Origin: Coemansia sp. RSA 922
Taxonomy: Eukaryota > Kickxellomycota > Kickxellomycetes > Kickxellales > Kickxellaceae
Length of the DNA: 18,465 nt
Direction of reading: 5' to 3'
Assembly (NCBI GenBank): GCA_027577415.1
Contig: JANBQS010000421.1
Span: forward strand, 1-18,465
Shown: positions 1 through 7,477 of the stretch, piece by piece
Layout of the letters: each line of letters begins with the position of its first letter
How positions within the stretch are numbered: position 1 is the first letter of the stretch
Made by a program: the position numbers and the translations under genes
Notes under the pieces: model-generated
The model's database searches: none
What the model was told of the DNA's origin: nothing
The model's input: the letters and a program-made list of their open reading frames with translations, nothing else

Positions 1-513
1 GCGGGGAGTTAGCCTAGCAAGGCCAGTTTAAGAAACAGCGGTGACAGAAGCTCTTCTGTTTAGGTACAAAATGTAAGAAGTCGATCGAGAACACACGTGT
101 TGGGCGTTGCGGCGGCGGTGGTGGCAGCAGCAACGGAGGCTAGTGGGATGTTGTGGTCGCAGTCTCGGTTCTGATCCGTACGAGTGTGACGAGTGATAAG
201 TAGACGGATATTGCGTGTAGTAAAGAAGAAAAGGCTAGAAGACGACAGGCTTGCTTGAGTGCTTGTTCTGAGAGATATTCCTGCAACGAGTGACTGAACT
301 AGAGCTTTAAAACGATGACGTAGTTAGGCAGTATAAACACACGCGGGCTGCTCAAATGGTGTGTGAAGAGAAGAGGGGAGGGGAAGAATAAATTGGACTG
401 AGTGGTAAATGGCCGGATATGCTAATTGGCGTGGGATATGCGGCCCTATTTATACACAGCGCGCTAGTTCAATCCTGCTTGAACTATGCCCTGACACTTG
501 GCAAGTCGCTAAA
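1..513 (-). promoter_or_regulatory. Probable promoter and ATG-free leader of a minus-strand gene off the left edge
   Basis: Read on the minus strand, this stretch has no ATG at all between 513 and 1, although about eight would be expected by chance; the plus strand of the same stretch has about eight. A canonical TATA box (TATAAATAG on the minus strand) lies at 454-446. Downstream of it the minus strand is pyrimidine-rich, as are the leaders of the other genes here. No frame stays open across 1-180 on the minus strand, so this is leader rather than coding sequence. I infer a long 5' UTR of a gene whose coding part begins beyond position 1. Confidence 0.4.
465..486. repeat. Short perfect inverted repeat (8-bp arms, 6-bp loop)
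   Basis: TAGTTCAA at 465-472 and TTGAACTA at 479-486 are perfect reverse complements around a six-base loop. The repeat lies just upstream of the minus-strand TATA box at 446-454, so it could be a binding site for a dimeric regulator. It could equally be chance. The GTTCAATCC inside it resembles a tRNA B box, but no acceptor stem or A box accompanies it. Confidence 0.25.
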
Positions 514-2096
514 GCATACAATCGACCACTCTCTCAGCGCCTGTAGTCCCCGCCACTCTTTCTTGGAGAGAAAATGCAGGCAGGCGGGAAAGCACAGCCA
601 ATGGCGGCGATACAAGCTAGTTGGGATGCGGGAGGAACATGCGTGCTCCGGGCGGGTGACTGCGCTATGCAGCAGAATACATCACACTTTGGATGACCCG
701 TGGAGCTTGGGCCCTTTCTTTCCACCCGCCTGGCCAATGCTACTCGGGTGCCTGAAAAGAGTAAACCAGCAAAGTGTCACGTATTTCCATTTCTGAAAAC
801 TCTCTCGGAGAATGTCAGGCGAATGGCTGCCAAAAGACCCGCCTTGCTTATGAGCACTGGGTCCTGAAATGGCTTAATTGCGCCGACAAGCACACATGAC
901 ATCACTTGCAGTCGCATTGTTTTCTGTGGAATTTGGGGCCCGGGCGCTGCCGCCAAACCTTTCTAATCGATGGCGGCGCGATTCGTCAGAGATAACATGC
1001 TGAGACATTCGCACAAAGTGGAGAGTGGATTCTGGTCTTACTGCTCGCGCGCGCCTCTTCCCGGCATTGACAAATGGATCGCTAAATATTGGCACACCCC
1101 CTTTATTATTCCTTTGGCCATTGCCACGAGCTGTATGTGGCGCTCGCGCCCCTTGTTTCAAGTGAAAAGTAGTTTCAGAATAGCCCGCTGCTGCTACCAC
1201 TGATAGTCGGACTATTGTTTTACAAGCTTCAGAGGCCACAAAAGGAAACTCTGTCAGCTAGGTTGGAAGAGTAGCCATACAAAGCTCTCAAGCACAAGGA
1301 TTGAGATGCGCACGAAGCGAGAATAATGACAGTTGACTGCATATATAAATCGCGTGTTCTCTGTTCTGCAGATGAAGAACAGGTGGTTGGTGCGCAAAAA
1401 GCAACACCGTGAGAAGGAAAATACGTCAAAATTTACTTAACAAGGAAATGTAAAAGCCATTGTCAGGCAAACAATGACAAACCCCGTCTCTAATTTTTAT
1501 AGCCATGTAGTTGAGTGCAAGCATAAATCAACTTTGGTGTCAGCGGTTATTGCTCATCTCTGGCACATAGTCGAATTAAAAAGCCTTTAAATGGTTGTGC
1601 CTGGCATTAGTTTAAATCATTGCCGTTGATTAGGTTTGAGAACATTAGTAAATAAAAAAGTCATTATATAACAAGCTGTCTATCATTCTAGCTGCACCAT
1701 TAAATTAACATTTATAGTCAGAAATAGCTAACTATACACCAGCGACTGGCTTTTCTACTTTTCTGGTAGACATGTTACACTATCTCAATCCCAAACTTTA
1801 TATTTTATGCGCGATCATGGCAAGAGTTCCTTTTCCGAATCAGTTCCTCAAAGTCGTTGAATCTATTGATTGAACATACCTCTTTCTCAAGAGATACTCT
1901 AACGATTCATCCATTGAGCACGCAAGTAAAACGACATAGAAGGTCACACGTATTAGTTGTAAAAGCAGAGCTGGGGTCGCCCTCAGCAAAATGAATCCTT
2001 AGAGCACCATCTTCTGGGTCTTTTTTTCTATTACTTTGCTAACTTTTCTCTGACATTCCTTTTCCAAATTCCCTGCTTTCAAGTTACTAGTCAACT
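514..2096. other. Long stretch without a convincing gene
   Basis: The open frames here (up to about 125 codons) are compositionally odd and match nothing I recognise. The left half, to about 1300, is GC-richer; the right half, about 1430-2090, is AT-rich. A plus-strand TATATAAAT occurs at 1342-1350, followed 22 bp later by a 22-codon basic mini-ORF at 1372, which I do not call as a gene. The last 100 bases are pyrimidine-rich and are the likely leader of the gene at 2097. A spliced gene or noncoding RNA cannot be excluded. Confidence 0.5.
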
Positions 2097-2819
2097 ATGT
2101 TCAAGATCACCGCCCTTGCCTACGCTGTTTCTCTAGTTGCCATTCAGGCTTACCCAGTTGCCGACTTTGGAGCGATTGATGATGGTGCCGACCTTACCAA
2201 GCATGATGGGTGTGGTGGGGTTGGCTGCGGTGGTAGTGGCATTCAGTTCACTGCTAGCAACCTCTCCCCCGATCTCACCTTTAGCACTTGTGGCCGCTTC
2301 AACTTGCCAGGCATCCAGCCTTGCGGTACAGCTACCGGTCAGCCCTGTGCCACTGCTGCTTTGCCACAGCAAGCCCCGCCTCAGGAGATGCCGTCTCAAC
2401 AGGCCCCTCCTGCTTCTGGTGCTACCCCTTGCGACCAGGCTCAGGGTCAGGTGTGTCCCGACTCGACTCAGCAAAATCCACCTCAACAGACTCCACCTCA
2501 GGAGATGCCACCACAGCAGGCTCCTCCCACCACTCCTCAGGGTTGCAACCAAGCTCAGGGCCAGGCATGTCCTGACTCGGCTCAGCAGACTCTACCTCAG
2601 CAGGCTCCCTCTACTCCTGGCGTTTCCCCTTGCGATCAGGCTCAAGACCAGGCATGTGGTAGCGGTGGACCCACGTCGCTCAGCTTTAACAATGACCAGA
2701 GCAATCGTGTCAAGGCGTCGAGCTACAAGGAGACCACGTTGTACTATAAGCACAAGGATGCCAAAAGCTTTAGCAAATCAGGCACTTCGAGCACGCAGCT
2801 AAACTACTCCAAGCAATAG
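2097..2819 (+). CDS. Secreted Gln/Pro-rich protein with CX7C repeats
   Basis: A 240-residue protein not assigned to a known family. Residues 1-18 form a typical signal peptide (short basic N-end, hydrophobic core, small residues before an expected cut near Ala18/Tyr19). Residues 39-75 are Gly/Cys-rich. Residues 76-187 carry four copies of a Cys-X7-Cys unit (Cys76/84, 112/120, 150/158, 179/187), three of the form PC/GC-x-QAQ-x-Q-x-C, joined by linkers rich in PPQ, QQAPP and PQEMP; the period is 29 to 38 residues. The tail from about 190 is polar, Ser/Lys-rich, and lacks a hydrophobic GPI-type end. Eleven cysteines suggest extracellular disulfides; secretion to the wall or medium is inferred. 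The ATG follows a pyrimidine-rich leader. Its stop lies about 10 bp before duplicated block A. A 221-codon frame in +1 overlaps it but is a by-product of the repeats. Confidence 0.8.
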   Translation: MFKITALAYAVSLVAIQAYPVADFGAIDDGADLTKHDGCGGVGCGGSGIQFTASNLSPDLTFSTCGRFNLPGIQPCGTATGQPCATAALPQQAPPQEMPSQQAPPASGATPCDQAQGQVCPDSTQQNPPQQTPPQEMPPQQAPPTTPQGCNQAQGQACPDSAQQTLPQQAPSTPGVSPCDQAQDQACGSGGPTSLSFNNDQSNRVKASSYKETTLYYKHKDAKSFSKSGTSSTQLNYSKQ

Positions 2820-3282
2820 GCCACAGTTCCTGCCACCTGTCCATGGTGGCTACAACAGCCAATACTCCGACGGCTCCTTGACACATGAGAGCGCACTCAA
2901 TTCGGACCCTTTCTATTCTAGTATATTTGCCTGCTCCAAAATAAATATCAAATGTCTGATAATATAGTGCACTGTGTGGGAATTCAAGAGCGAATATTAC
3001 TCCTGGAACGACTGGCAACACGTCCAGCGAGAAAAGTACTTGGCTCTCTCATCATGTAAAAGAATTCTGCAGTGCTCTAACTTGGCCCTTCATGCCAATT
3101 TCTATCACTTTTGAGAAATCCTCCCTTTTACCCCATTCCCAATTTACAAATCTGTTTCAACAGTGCTAAAGCTTTATTTTTAAAAGCACAAAAGCCTGAC
3201 AAAGGCGCTGACTTACTTTCTGGGATTTGCATAGGGATGTCATAGCGTCATCATAAGAGACTGAAAATGTTTGTCTAATTTC

Positions 3283-3290
3283 TGACGTCA
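3283..3290. promoter_or_regulatory. Palindromic CRE-like site TGACGTCA
   Basis: A perfect TGACGTCA, the consensus for ATF/CREB-type bZIP factors, lies about 177 bp before the P1 TATA box. The equivalent place upstream of P4 reads TGAAGTCA, one base different and no longer palindromic. Binding is inferred only. Confidence 0.35.
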
Positions 3291-3414
3291 TACTATGAAT
3301 CGTTTTCCCCAATGACCTTTCTGCAAAGAACAAAAACATACGTCAACATGATTTGCTCCATCGTGTCCCAACTGGATATTGCCTACAAAGCACGATAGTG
3401 GTTGAAGAAGAGAC

Positions 3415-3467
3415 TTGTTCAGTCGTTTTCACTTGCTCTGAACACAGTCTCAGTTTCGGTATAAAAA
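3415..3467 (+). promoter_or_regulatory. P1 promoter: upstream element plus TATA box
   Basis: TTGTTCAGTCGTTTTC begins at 3415 and TATAAAAA lies at 3460-3467, 106 bp before the P1 ATG. The same element occurs before P2 (4732) and P4 (14228), always exactly 45 bp upstream of the TATA box. Between them is CTGAACACAGTCTCAG, an imperfect inverted repeat that is perfect in the P2 copy. The leader from TATA to ATG is pyrimidine-rich. Confidence 0.65.
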
Positions 3468-3565
3468 GCCTGCTGGTGGTCGCCAACTTCTCTTATTCCT
3501 CCCTACTTTATTTTTACACTAGCCTTCTACTCACCACTAGTTTTTATTTTTATTTTTTATTTACC

Positions 3566-3943
3566 ATGGCTAGTCTCTCGAGGTGCCCAATTATATTTGC
3601 CACTGACCAGGGTATTTTCCATAACCCCGATCATGTTATTGACGTTAGGGAACATTCGTACGCCTCAGCTGCCAAGCTTGCAATTGATAATTTTTCTAAA
3701 TATACGACTCAACCTCTGCTTTACATTATCAACGAGGATATTGTGGAGAGCTCTGTGGGTAAAAAGGTTTTCCGTAATGCTGACCCACTTGACGTACACA
3801 GTTGCTTTGTGTTCGCAAGCAAGGACACGTTCAAACAGCTGACGAACGAGTTTAAAGTGCCAAAGGATCCCGGAGATAAAGAGAATCCTGATTATGAGTT
3901 GGAATGCTACAAGTTCTTTTTGCAAAAAAGTGGCTGCAGCTAA
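3566..3943 (+). CDS. P1, member of an uncharacterised small-protein family
   Basis: A 125-residue protein of unknown function. It belongs with P2, P3 and P4: Cys7, Tyr32, Ala35 and Ala36 fall at the same positions in all four with no gaps. Strand-like motifs follow at LLYIIN (51-56) and FVFA (81-84), with V-I-D-V at 24-27 matching VDIT of P2/P3. The likely layout is a small alternating strand/helix domain. There is no signal peptide or membrane segment, so it is probably intracellular. The C-terminal part (95-125) is charged, then ends with a hydrophobic/Cys stretch unlike the other members. The start is the ATG at 3566, in good context (ACCATGG) behind the shared promoter; the frame is open further upstream but only across the TATA box and without an ATG start. 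Confidence 0.75.
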   Translation: MASLSRCPIIFATDQGIFHNPDHVIDVREHSYASAAKLAIDNFSKYTTQPLLYIINEDIVESSVGKKVFRNADPLDVHSCFVFASKDTFKQLTNEFKVPKDPGDKENPDYELECYKFFLQKSGCS

Positions 3944-4450
3944 TTCCTCCTTGTGTCCCTAAGCTCGGTGTTTGCTCTCTGCAACAATATTATGTCATAA
4001 AAAGACAAGGCGGTGACAACTAGCTCTCATTATGTAGTCACATTGATACTAAAAGTATTGTTAGGTGATGGTGCTTTTTAGGACAGTATTCTTATATTTA
4101 CATATTTTAAGACATGCAAGTAAATAATATATATTCTAAATACAGTATGTGTGCTACACGTTTTTGCACTCGCTATTAACAACACAAGAGAACTAGGGCT
4201 GGCAAAACATCGTGTACTTAATGCCAACTACACTTAAACTGGGCTTGAATATGTTTGAAAGGTATCGGATGACATAACTCCCTTGCTAGTTGATGTGCTT
4301 CTTTTCCTCCAATCATGCTTCTGTTTATTTTTAAAAGCCTACAAATAAAGTGTGTTGGCTTGCAAAGTAGAGCACCTGGCACTTGAAGCTCAAGAAATGA
4401 TTATTTGTTCTCTCTCTCACTCACTCTCTACCCTTTCTCCATCCCATCCA

Positions 4451-4501
4451 GCAAGCCTGTTTCTACAGCATCATGTTTCTTTCTTCAAAGCACGTAAAGT
4501 G
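4451..4501 (+). repeat. Motif R, copy 1 of a tandem pair
   Basis: The segment runs GCAAGCCTGTTTCTACAGCA, then a TTTCTTTCTTCAAAGCAC-like stretch and GTAAAGTG. A second copy lies about 125 bp downstream at 4577-4620. Related copies occur before P3 (12619-12669) and, in part, in blocks A and A' (3146-3167, 13962-13983). Every P gene thus has at least one copy upstream. Confidence 0.6.
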
Positions 4502-4576
4502 CTGTGCCTTAAGCCAATTGTGTCAATTGATGTCACCTTCAAGCAAACGTCGTCATTCCTCTCTCACTCCCAGCCA

Positions 4577-4620
4577 ACAAACCTGTTTCGACAGCATCGT
4601 GTTTCTTTCTGCAAAGCACA
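4577..4620 (+). repeat. Motif R, copy 2 of a tandem pair
   Basis: ACAAACCTGTTTCGACAGCA followed by TTTCTTTCTGCAAAGCACA repeats the copy at 4451 with few changes. The preceding CTCTCTCACTC stretch is also repeated, so the duplicated unit is about 120 bp. Function unknown. Confidence 0.6.
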
Positions 4621-4731
4621 AATAATTCGTAATAATTACACTGGCCCGTCATCTTTCAACTAAGGTTTACCTATTGTTTTTAGAGCGTGGAATTGTAGCG
4701 CACCCAGAGCTAGAGTGGGTTAAGGCGAAAC

Positions 4732-4784
4732 TTGGTCAGTTGTCTCTGTTCGCTCTGAAAACAGTTTCAGTCTAGGTATAAAAA
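4732..4784 (+). promoter_or_regulatory. P2 promoter: upstream element plus TATA box
   Basis: TTGGTCAGTTGT begins at 4732 and TATAAAAA lies at 4777-4784, 116 bp before the P2 ATG. Between them CTGAAAACAGTTTCAG (4755-4770) has perfect six-base inverted arms, CTGAAA and TTTCAG. The element-to-TATA spacing is 45 bp, as at P1 and P4. Confidence 0.65.
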
Positions 4785-4892
4785 TACTGCCCTGATGGTC
4801 GCCAGCTTCTTTTCCTTAATCTTCTCTGCTATAATTCTCACTTAAGCTCTCTACTCGCCAACAGTAATTTATAAGCATCTACTTGATTAGAC

Positions 4893-5252
4893 ATGGAGGA
4901 TACCACCAAGTGCCTAATTATTAAAGCGAATAGCCAAAATATTGAAACCTATAAAAATCATACGGTTGACATTACTAATTGCACTTATAAAACTGCTGCC
5001 GAGAAGGCGTATATAATCCGTACTAAAATCCGAATAAAATGTAAAGTGAATTTATTTATAGTCAATATGGATAAAATCGTGAATGACCTCGAGGGGCCAA
5101 TCGAGGACGATACTCCTCTTAAAAAATATAGTTTCTTTGTTTTCACAACGGAGGAGACCTTTTCTTTTCTAACACAAACCTGCGAGAGTGTGGAAGCTCG
5201 CTTTAAGCTCATGCAAAGATTTGCCAATGATGCGGAAATTGGACAATTGTAA
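4893..5252 (+). CDS. P2, small-protein family member with a truncated C-terminus
   Basis: A 119-residue protein of unknown function, about 76% identical to P3. Family marks are Cys7, VDIT at 25-28, Tyr32, Ala35/36, LFIVN at 54-58 and FFVF at 81-84. Differences from P3 cluster in residues 8-22. At codon 120 P2 has TAA where P3 has GAA; the following 14 codons remain alignable and in frame down to a second TAA at 5295-5297, so a single G-to-T change has removed a 15-residue tail. Because the core is intact, I call it a gene and not a pseudogene. ATG at 4893 behind the shared promoter. No signal peptide or membrane segment. An antisense frame of 80 codons is also open but is probably a shadow. 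Confidence 0.7.
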   Translation: MEDTTKCLIIKANSQNIETYKNHTVDITNCTYKTAAEKAYIIRTKIRIKCKVNLFIVNMDKIVNDLEGPIEDDTPLKKYSFFVFTTEETFSFLTQTCESVEARFKLMQRFANDAEIGQL

Positions 5253-5297
5253 ATAAGCTCTGTTGAAGAAGCCTCGTTGGAACTAGCTGTTGGATAA
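5253..5297 (+). pseudogene. Disused C-terminal codons of P2
   Basis: Fourteen codons and a stop following the premature TAA match the P3 C-terminus, with three nucleotide differences before the final stop. They correspond to the P3 tail beginning after Glu120 (ISSVDD-type). They would only be translated by stop readthrough or in an allele without the stop. Confidence 0.6.
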
Positions 5298-5356
5298 AGA
5301 GGCCTTTAGTGTTGAGCTACTTTGGTGTTGCCAACTGTAATTGTGGTTCTCATTAT

Positions 5357-5448
5357 GTAAGAAGTTTTTTTAGGACTTGGGGTTTCCTCTCTATTTCATA
5401 TATAAAACATGTTCCAATTGGTTCTAACTCTGCCTTCCGTTTCAACAG
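5357..5448 (+). other. Candidate intron in the P2 3' flank or TAD2 leader
   Basis: GTAAGA at 5357 and a pyrimidine tract ending in TTTCAACAG at 5448 frame 92 bp, with TTCTAAC (a branch-point-like match) about 22 bp before the AG. The P3 flank keeps the same donor (13407) and an equivalent AG (13496), 90 bp apart. No coding frame needs it, so it could lie in a 3' UTR or be chance. Confidence 0.25.
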
Positions 5449-5601
5449 ACAAGTGTGGTTCTATGTCATCAATACACAAGCCCAAGCAGCCAATTTGACT
5501 ACCCATTATCCATCACCGTTTGCAAAAATATAAGGCCAACACAAAAAAATTTGCAATTTCTACATGATCAACTAGCTAACCTTTTTCCCAAATATCTACA
5601 A

Positions 5602-6156
5602 ATGTCAACTCCAGATTTTGACGACGGTGCCAGCGCCAGCACGCGACAAACTTTCATGAAGCAAGCGCTCGCTATGGCCAACGAAGCTCTTGACATGAAA
5701 GAAGTACCTGTAGGCTGCGTATTCGTCCACAACAACCAAATAGTAGGCCAGGGACGCAATGAGACCAACGCGACGAAAAACGGCACACGCCACGCCGAAC
5801 TCGTAGCTATCGACCGAATGCTCGCCTCGGGTTTCCCACGAACATCATTCCCCCAAACCACACTCTACGTTACCGTTGAGCCTTGCATAATGTGTGCATC
5901 GGCGTTGCGGCAAATAAACATCGGACTGGTGGTGTTTGGCTGTCACAACGACAGGTTTGGCGGATGCGGATCAGTACTCCCTGTAAATAGGGACCAGGGT
6001 TTGGATGGCACGGAGTATAAATCAGTGAGTGGCGTATTTAAAGATGAGGCTATATTGATGTTGAGAAAGTTTTATGTAAAGGAAAACGAGAGTGCGCCGC
6101 AGCCACGGAAAAAGACTGATAGGAAATTGAAAACTCTAGATTTAGAAAATATATAA
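5602..6156 (+). CDS. TAD2: tRNA-specific adenosine-34 deaminase, catalytic subunit Tad2/ADAT2-like
   Basis: A 184-residue cytidine-deaminase-fold enzyme. It converts adenosine 34 of tRNA anticodons to inosine, in eukaryotes as a heterodimer with Tad3. The zinc and catalytic signature is complete: HAE at 64-66 (His ligand and proton-shuttling Glu) and PCIMC at 94-98 (two Cys ligands), followed by the family's ALRQ...VVFGCHNDRFGGCGS segment. The C-terminus has a basic stretch (169-178). The start is the ATG at 5602; the open frame reaches back to a GTG at 5455, but that part lies in duplicated block B and shows no deaminase sequence. It ends only 7 bp from the stop of the convergent ceramide synthase gene. 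The gene is probably essential, as in yeast. Confidence 0.93.
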   Translation: MSTPDFDDGASASTRQTFMKQALAMANEALDMKEVPVGCVFVHNNQIVGQGRNETNATKNGTRHAELVAIDRMLASGFPRTSFPQTTLYVTVEPCIMCASALRQINIGLVVFGCHNDRFGGCGSVLPVNRDQGLDGTEYKSVSGVFKDEAILMLRKFYVKENESAPQPRKKTDRKLKTLDLENI

Positions 6157-6163
6157 TAGAATT

Positions 6164-7477
6164 TTACATTGAACAGTTGGAATTTGTATCGATACCAGAG
6201 TCCACGCCCTCCTCGACAACCGTTTCTTCGTCGTCCGATCTATTATCGTCAGCGTCCTCGCCTTTAATCAAAACTCTCTGTAATACCTTTAGAATAAGGT
6301 AAAACCAGTAGAGCAAAATGACTTGCAAAAGGCAGAGCACAAACCACAGACAACCGACGATTGGATACGACGCGTAGGAGTTGGGGTACACTGGATACCT
6401 CTTCTCCAACGGTACAGAGGACGTGCCCTGAGTCCATATCGAAATCATCATCTTCAAACACAAGACATGTTTGGTGATGACCCACGAGACGCTAAACAAG
6501 CCAAACAACACGTTCGGGGCCAGGTCGTAGCCCAAGTAACGGAACATTTTGGCAGCCGACAGAAAGATATCGGGGAAATCCATGACCAACATAAACACGT
6601 GTCCGAACCGAGTAAAGTGGAACGCATATGAACACAGGACCAAGGCGATTGTGACTACGTGGTGCGCCAGCATCTCGTTATGATCCTTACGCCGCTCCTC
6701 GACATGTATAGTGTAGACGTTTGACAGCCAAAACGCCGATTGCACGAGGTAGAACCACTTTAGTCCGTAGGACATAATAACGTGGTCGTCCGGATAATTG
6801 GCGTACATGTTTTGCGTACTCATAAAATACGGCGAGGTCTGCCATACTCTGAATCCAATACACCAGGACGAAAGAATATAGAGCATAGACCATCCCATCT
6901 CGCAGAACCGTCGCTCCTTACGGTCGCTCGTAATACCCAGACACCGCGGAATAGCAGGCAACACGTGGTGCAACAAAATCGACCGCGCAGCGATGATCTG
7001 AATGATCCAGTAAAATACGAATTTAACGTCATGAATACCACGCACATATCTCTGGCCCTCTACAGCGTGGTTATCAGCCAAGGTCGATTTGTGTTGCATA
7101 CGGATCCACAGTGACGGCCATTCGTAGCCTGCCCAGTAGCAGCTATGGACGACAGCCAAAAAGAATAAGGAAAGTTGTAGTTCGTTTTTGGCCAGCCAGA
7201 TAATCAAAGGATTGCGAGTATTCAGAATCACGTTACGCTCGGGCGAAAGTCTCTGTGGAGAACTCGCATCAGCTGTCGATGATTTGGTCGAGGCGCGTGA
7301 GCGCAGACGCACGTGGCGCAGGGAAACAGATGGCGGGGGTTTGGCCGTTGTGTATGCGTGGTCAGTAGAACCATCTGTGCTACCCTCATCGGCTGAGTTG
7401 GAGCGATAAAGGGCATTGGTAAGGTCGTGATCAGCCAGCGCAGCGATATTAGGCTGGCTCATTACCTCTATCGGCAT
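6164..7477 (-). CDS. Ceramide synthase (sphingosine N-acyltransferase), Lag1/Lac1 family
   Basis: A 437-residue multi-pass ER membrane protein of the TLC family, joining a fatty acyl-CoA to a sphingoid base. The Lag1p motif is clear at about 271-316: HHVVTIALVLCSYAFHFTR, then MD at 299-300 and D at 303, with the paired His and two Asp residues needed for activity. TM-like segments occur at about 90-118, 151-175, 195-213, 235-255, 271-300, 325-345 and 372-400. The N-terminus (about 1-82) is polar and Ser/Thr-rich; the C-terminus is acidic (407-430), as is common in fungal members with CK2-type sites. I chose ATG 7477. The frame runs on to 7867, but those 130 residues are Phe/Leu-rich translation of a pyrimidine tract and are more likely leader. 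ATG 7462 is an alternative start. Confidence 0.92.
   Translation of the reverse strand: MPIEVMSQPNIAALADHDLTNALYRSNSADEGSTDGSTDHAYTTAKPPPSVSLRHVRLRSRASTKSSTADASSPQRLSPERNVILNTRNPLIIWLAKNELQLSLFFLAVVHSCYWAGYEWPSLWIRMQHKSTLADNHAVEGQRYVRGIHDVKFVFYWIIQIIAARSILLHHVLPAIPRCLGITSDRKERRFCEMGWSMLYILSSWCIGFRVWQTSPYFMSTQNMYANYPDDHVIMSYGLKWFYLVQSAFWLSNVYTIHVEERRKDHNEMLAHHVVTIALVLCSYAFHFTRFGHVFMLVMDFPDIFLSAAKMFRYLGYDLAPNVLFGLFSVSWVITKHVLCLKMMISIWTQGTSSVPLEKRYPVYPNSYASYPIVGCLWFVLCLLQVILLYWFYLILKVLQRVLIKGEDADDNRSDDEETVVEEGVDSGIDTNSNCSM

Larger units (their letters stand above)
2830..3565 (+). repeat. Duplicated block A, copy 1 (upstream flank of P1)
   Basis: This noncoding stretch matches 13665-14374 in the same orientation with many small differences and indels. 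Well-preserved parts include TTCTATTCT-GTATATTTGCC near 2920, AAATGTCTGATAATAT near 2950, GTAAAAGAATTCTGC near 3056, CAATTTACAAATCTGTTTC near 3142, a TGTCATAG-GTC-TCATAAGAGAC segment near 3238, CAATGACCTTTCTGC near 3311 and TTGCCTACAAAGCAC near 3378. Both copies lead into a P-family promoter and ATG. Apart from the promoter I see no gene in it. Confidence 0.8.
3944..4731. other. Intergenic region between P1 and P2, with repeat copies
   Basis: I see no gene. It is AT-rich up to about 4350 and then Ser-codon/pyrimidine-rich. The frame open at 4352-4663 lies over two tandem repeat copies described separately and looks incidental. Confidence 0.5.
4777..5540 (+). repeat. Duplicated block B, copy 1 (P2 and its flanks)
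   Basis: This matches 12821-13612 in the same orientation: the TATA box, the leader, the whole coding region without a gap (constant offset of 8040), and about 290 bp of 3' flank ending at AAAATATAAGG. The 3' flank near 5310-5365 is almost identical between copies and diverges further on. The block ends about 60 bp before the TAD2 start codon. Confidence 0.85.

Noticed and set aside
419..796. 125-codon plus-strand open frame
   Set aside because: Composition is rich in Cys, His and Arg without any domain pattern, and it lies across the minus-strand TATA box and an inverted repeat. It looks like chance.
874..1239. 121-codon minus-strand open frame and an overlapping 77-codon plus-strand frame
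   Set aside because: They overlap on opposite strands in a GC-richer patch, neither shows recognisable motifs, and no promoter or leader fits either.
1372..1440. 22-codon basic mini-ORF after a TATATAAAT box
   Set aside because: I compared it in thought with tiny ribosomal proteins such as eL41 and eL39 and it does not match; the TATA box is also too close to the ATG.
2137..2802. 221-codon frame in +1 and a 139-codon antisense frame inside the secreted-protein gene
   Set aside because: They are by-products of the Gln/Pro codon repeats; only the 2097 frame has a signal peptide and regular Cys spacing.
4985..5227. 80-codon antisense frames, also present at 13025-13267
   Set aside because: Conservation in both copies follows from near-identity of the sense genes. 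Differences change this frame too, and there is no promoter signal on that strand.
5455..5601. N-terminal extension of TAD2
   Set aside because: It begins with GTG, lies mostly in duplicated block B, and has no deaminase sequence.
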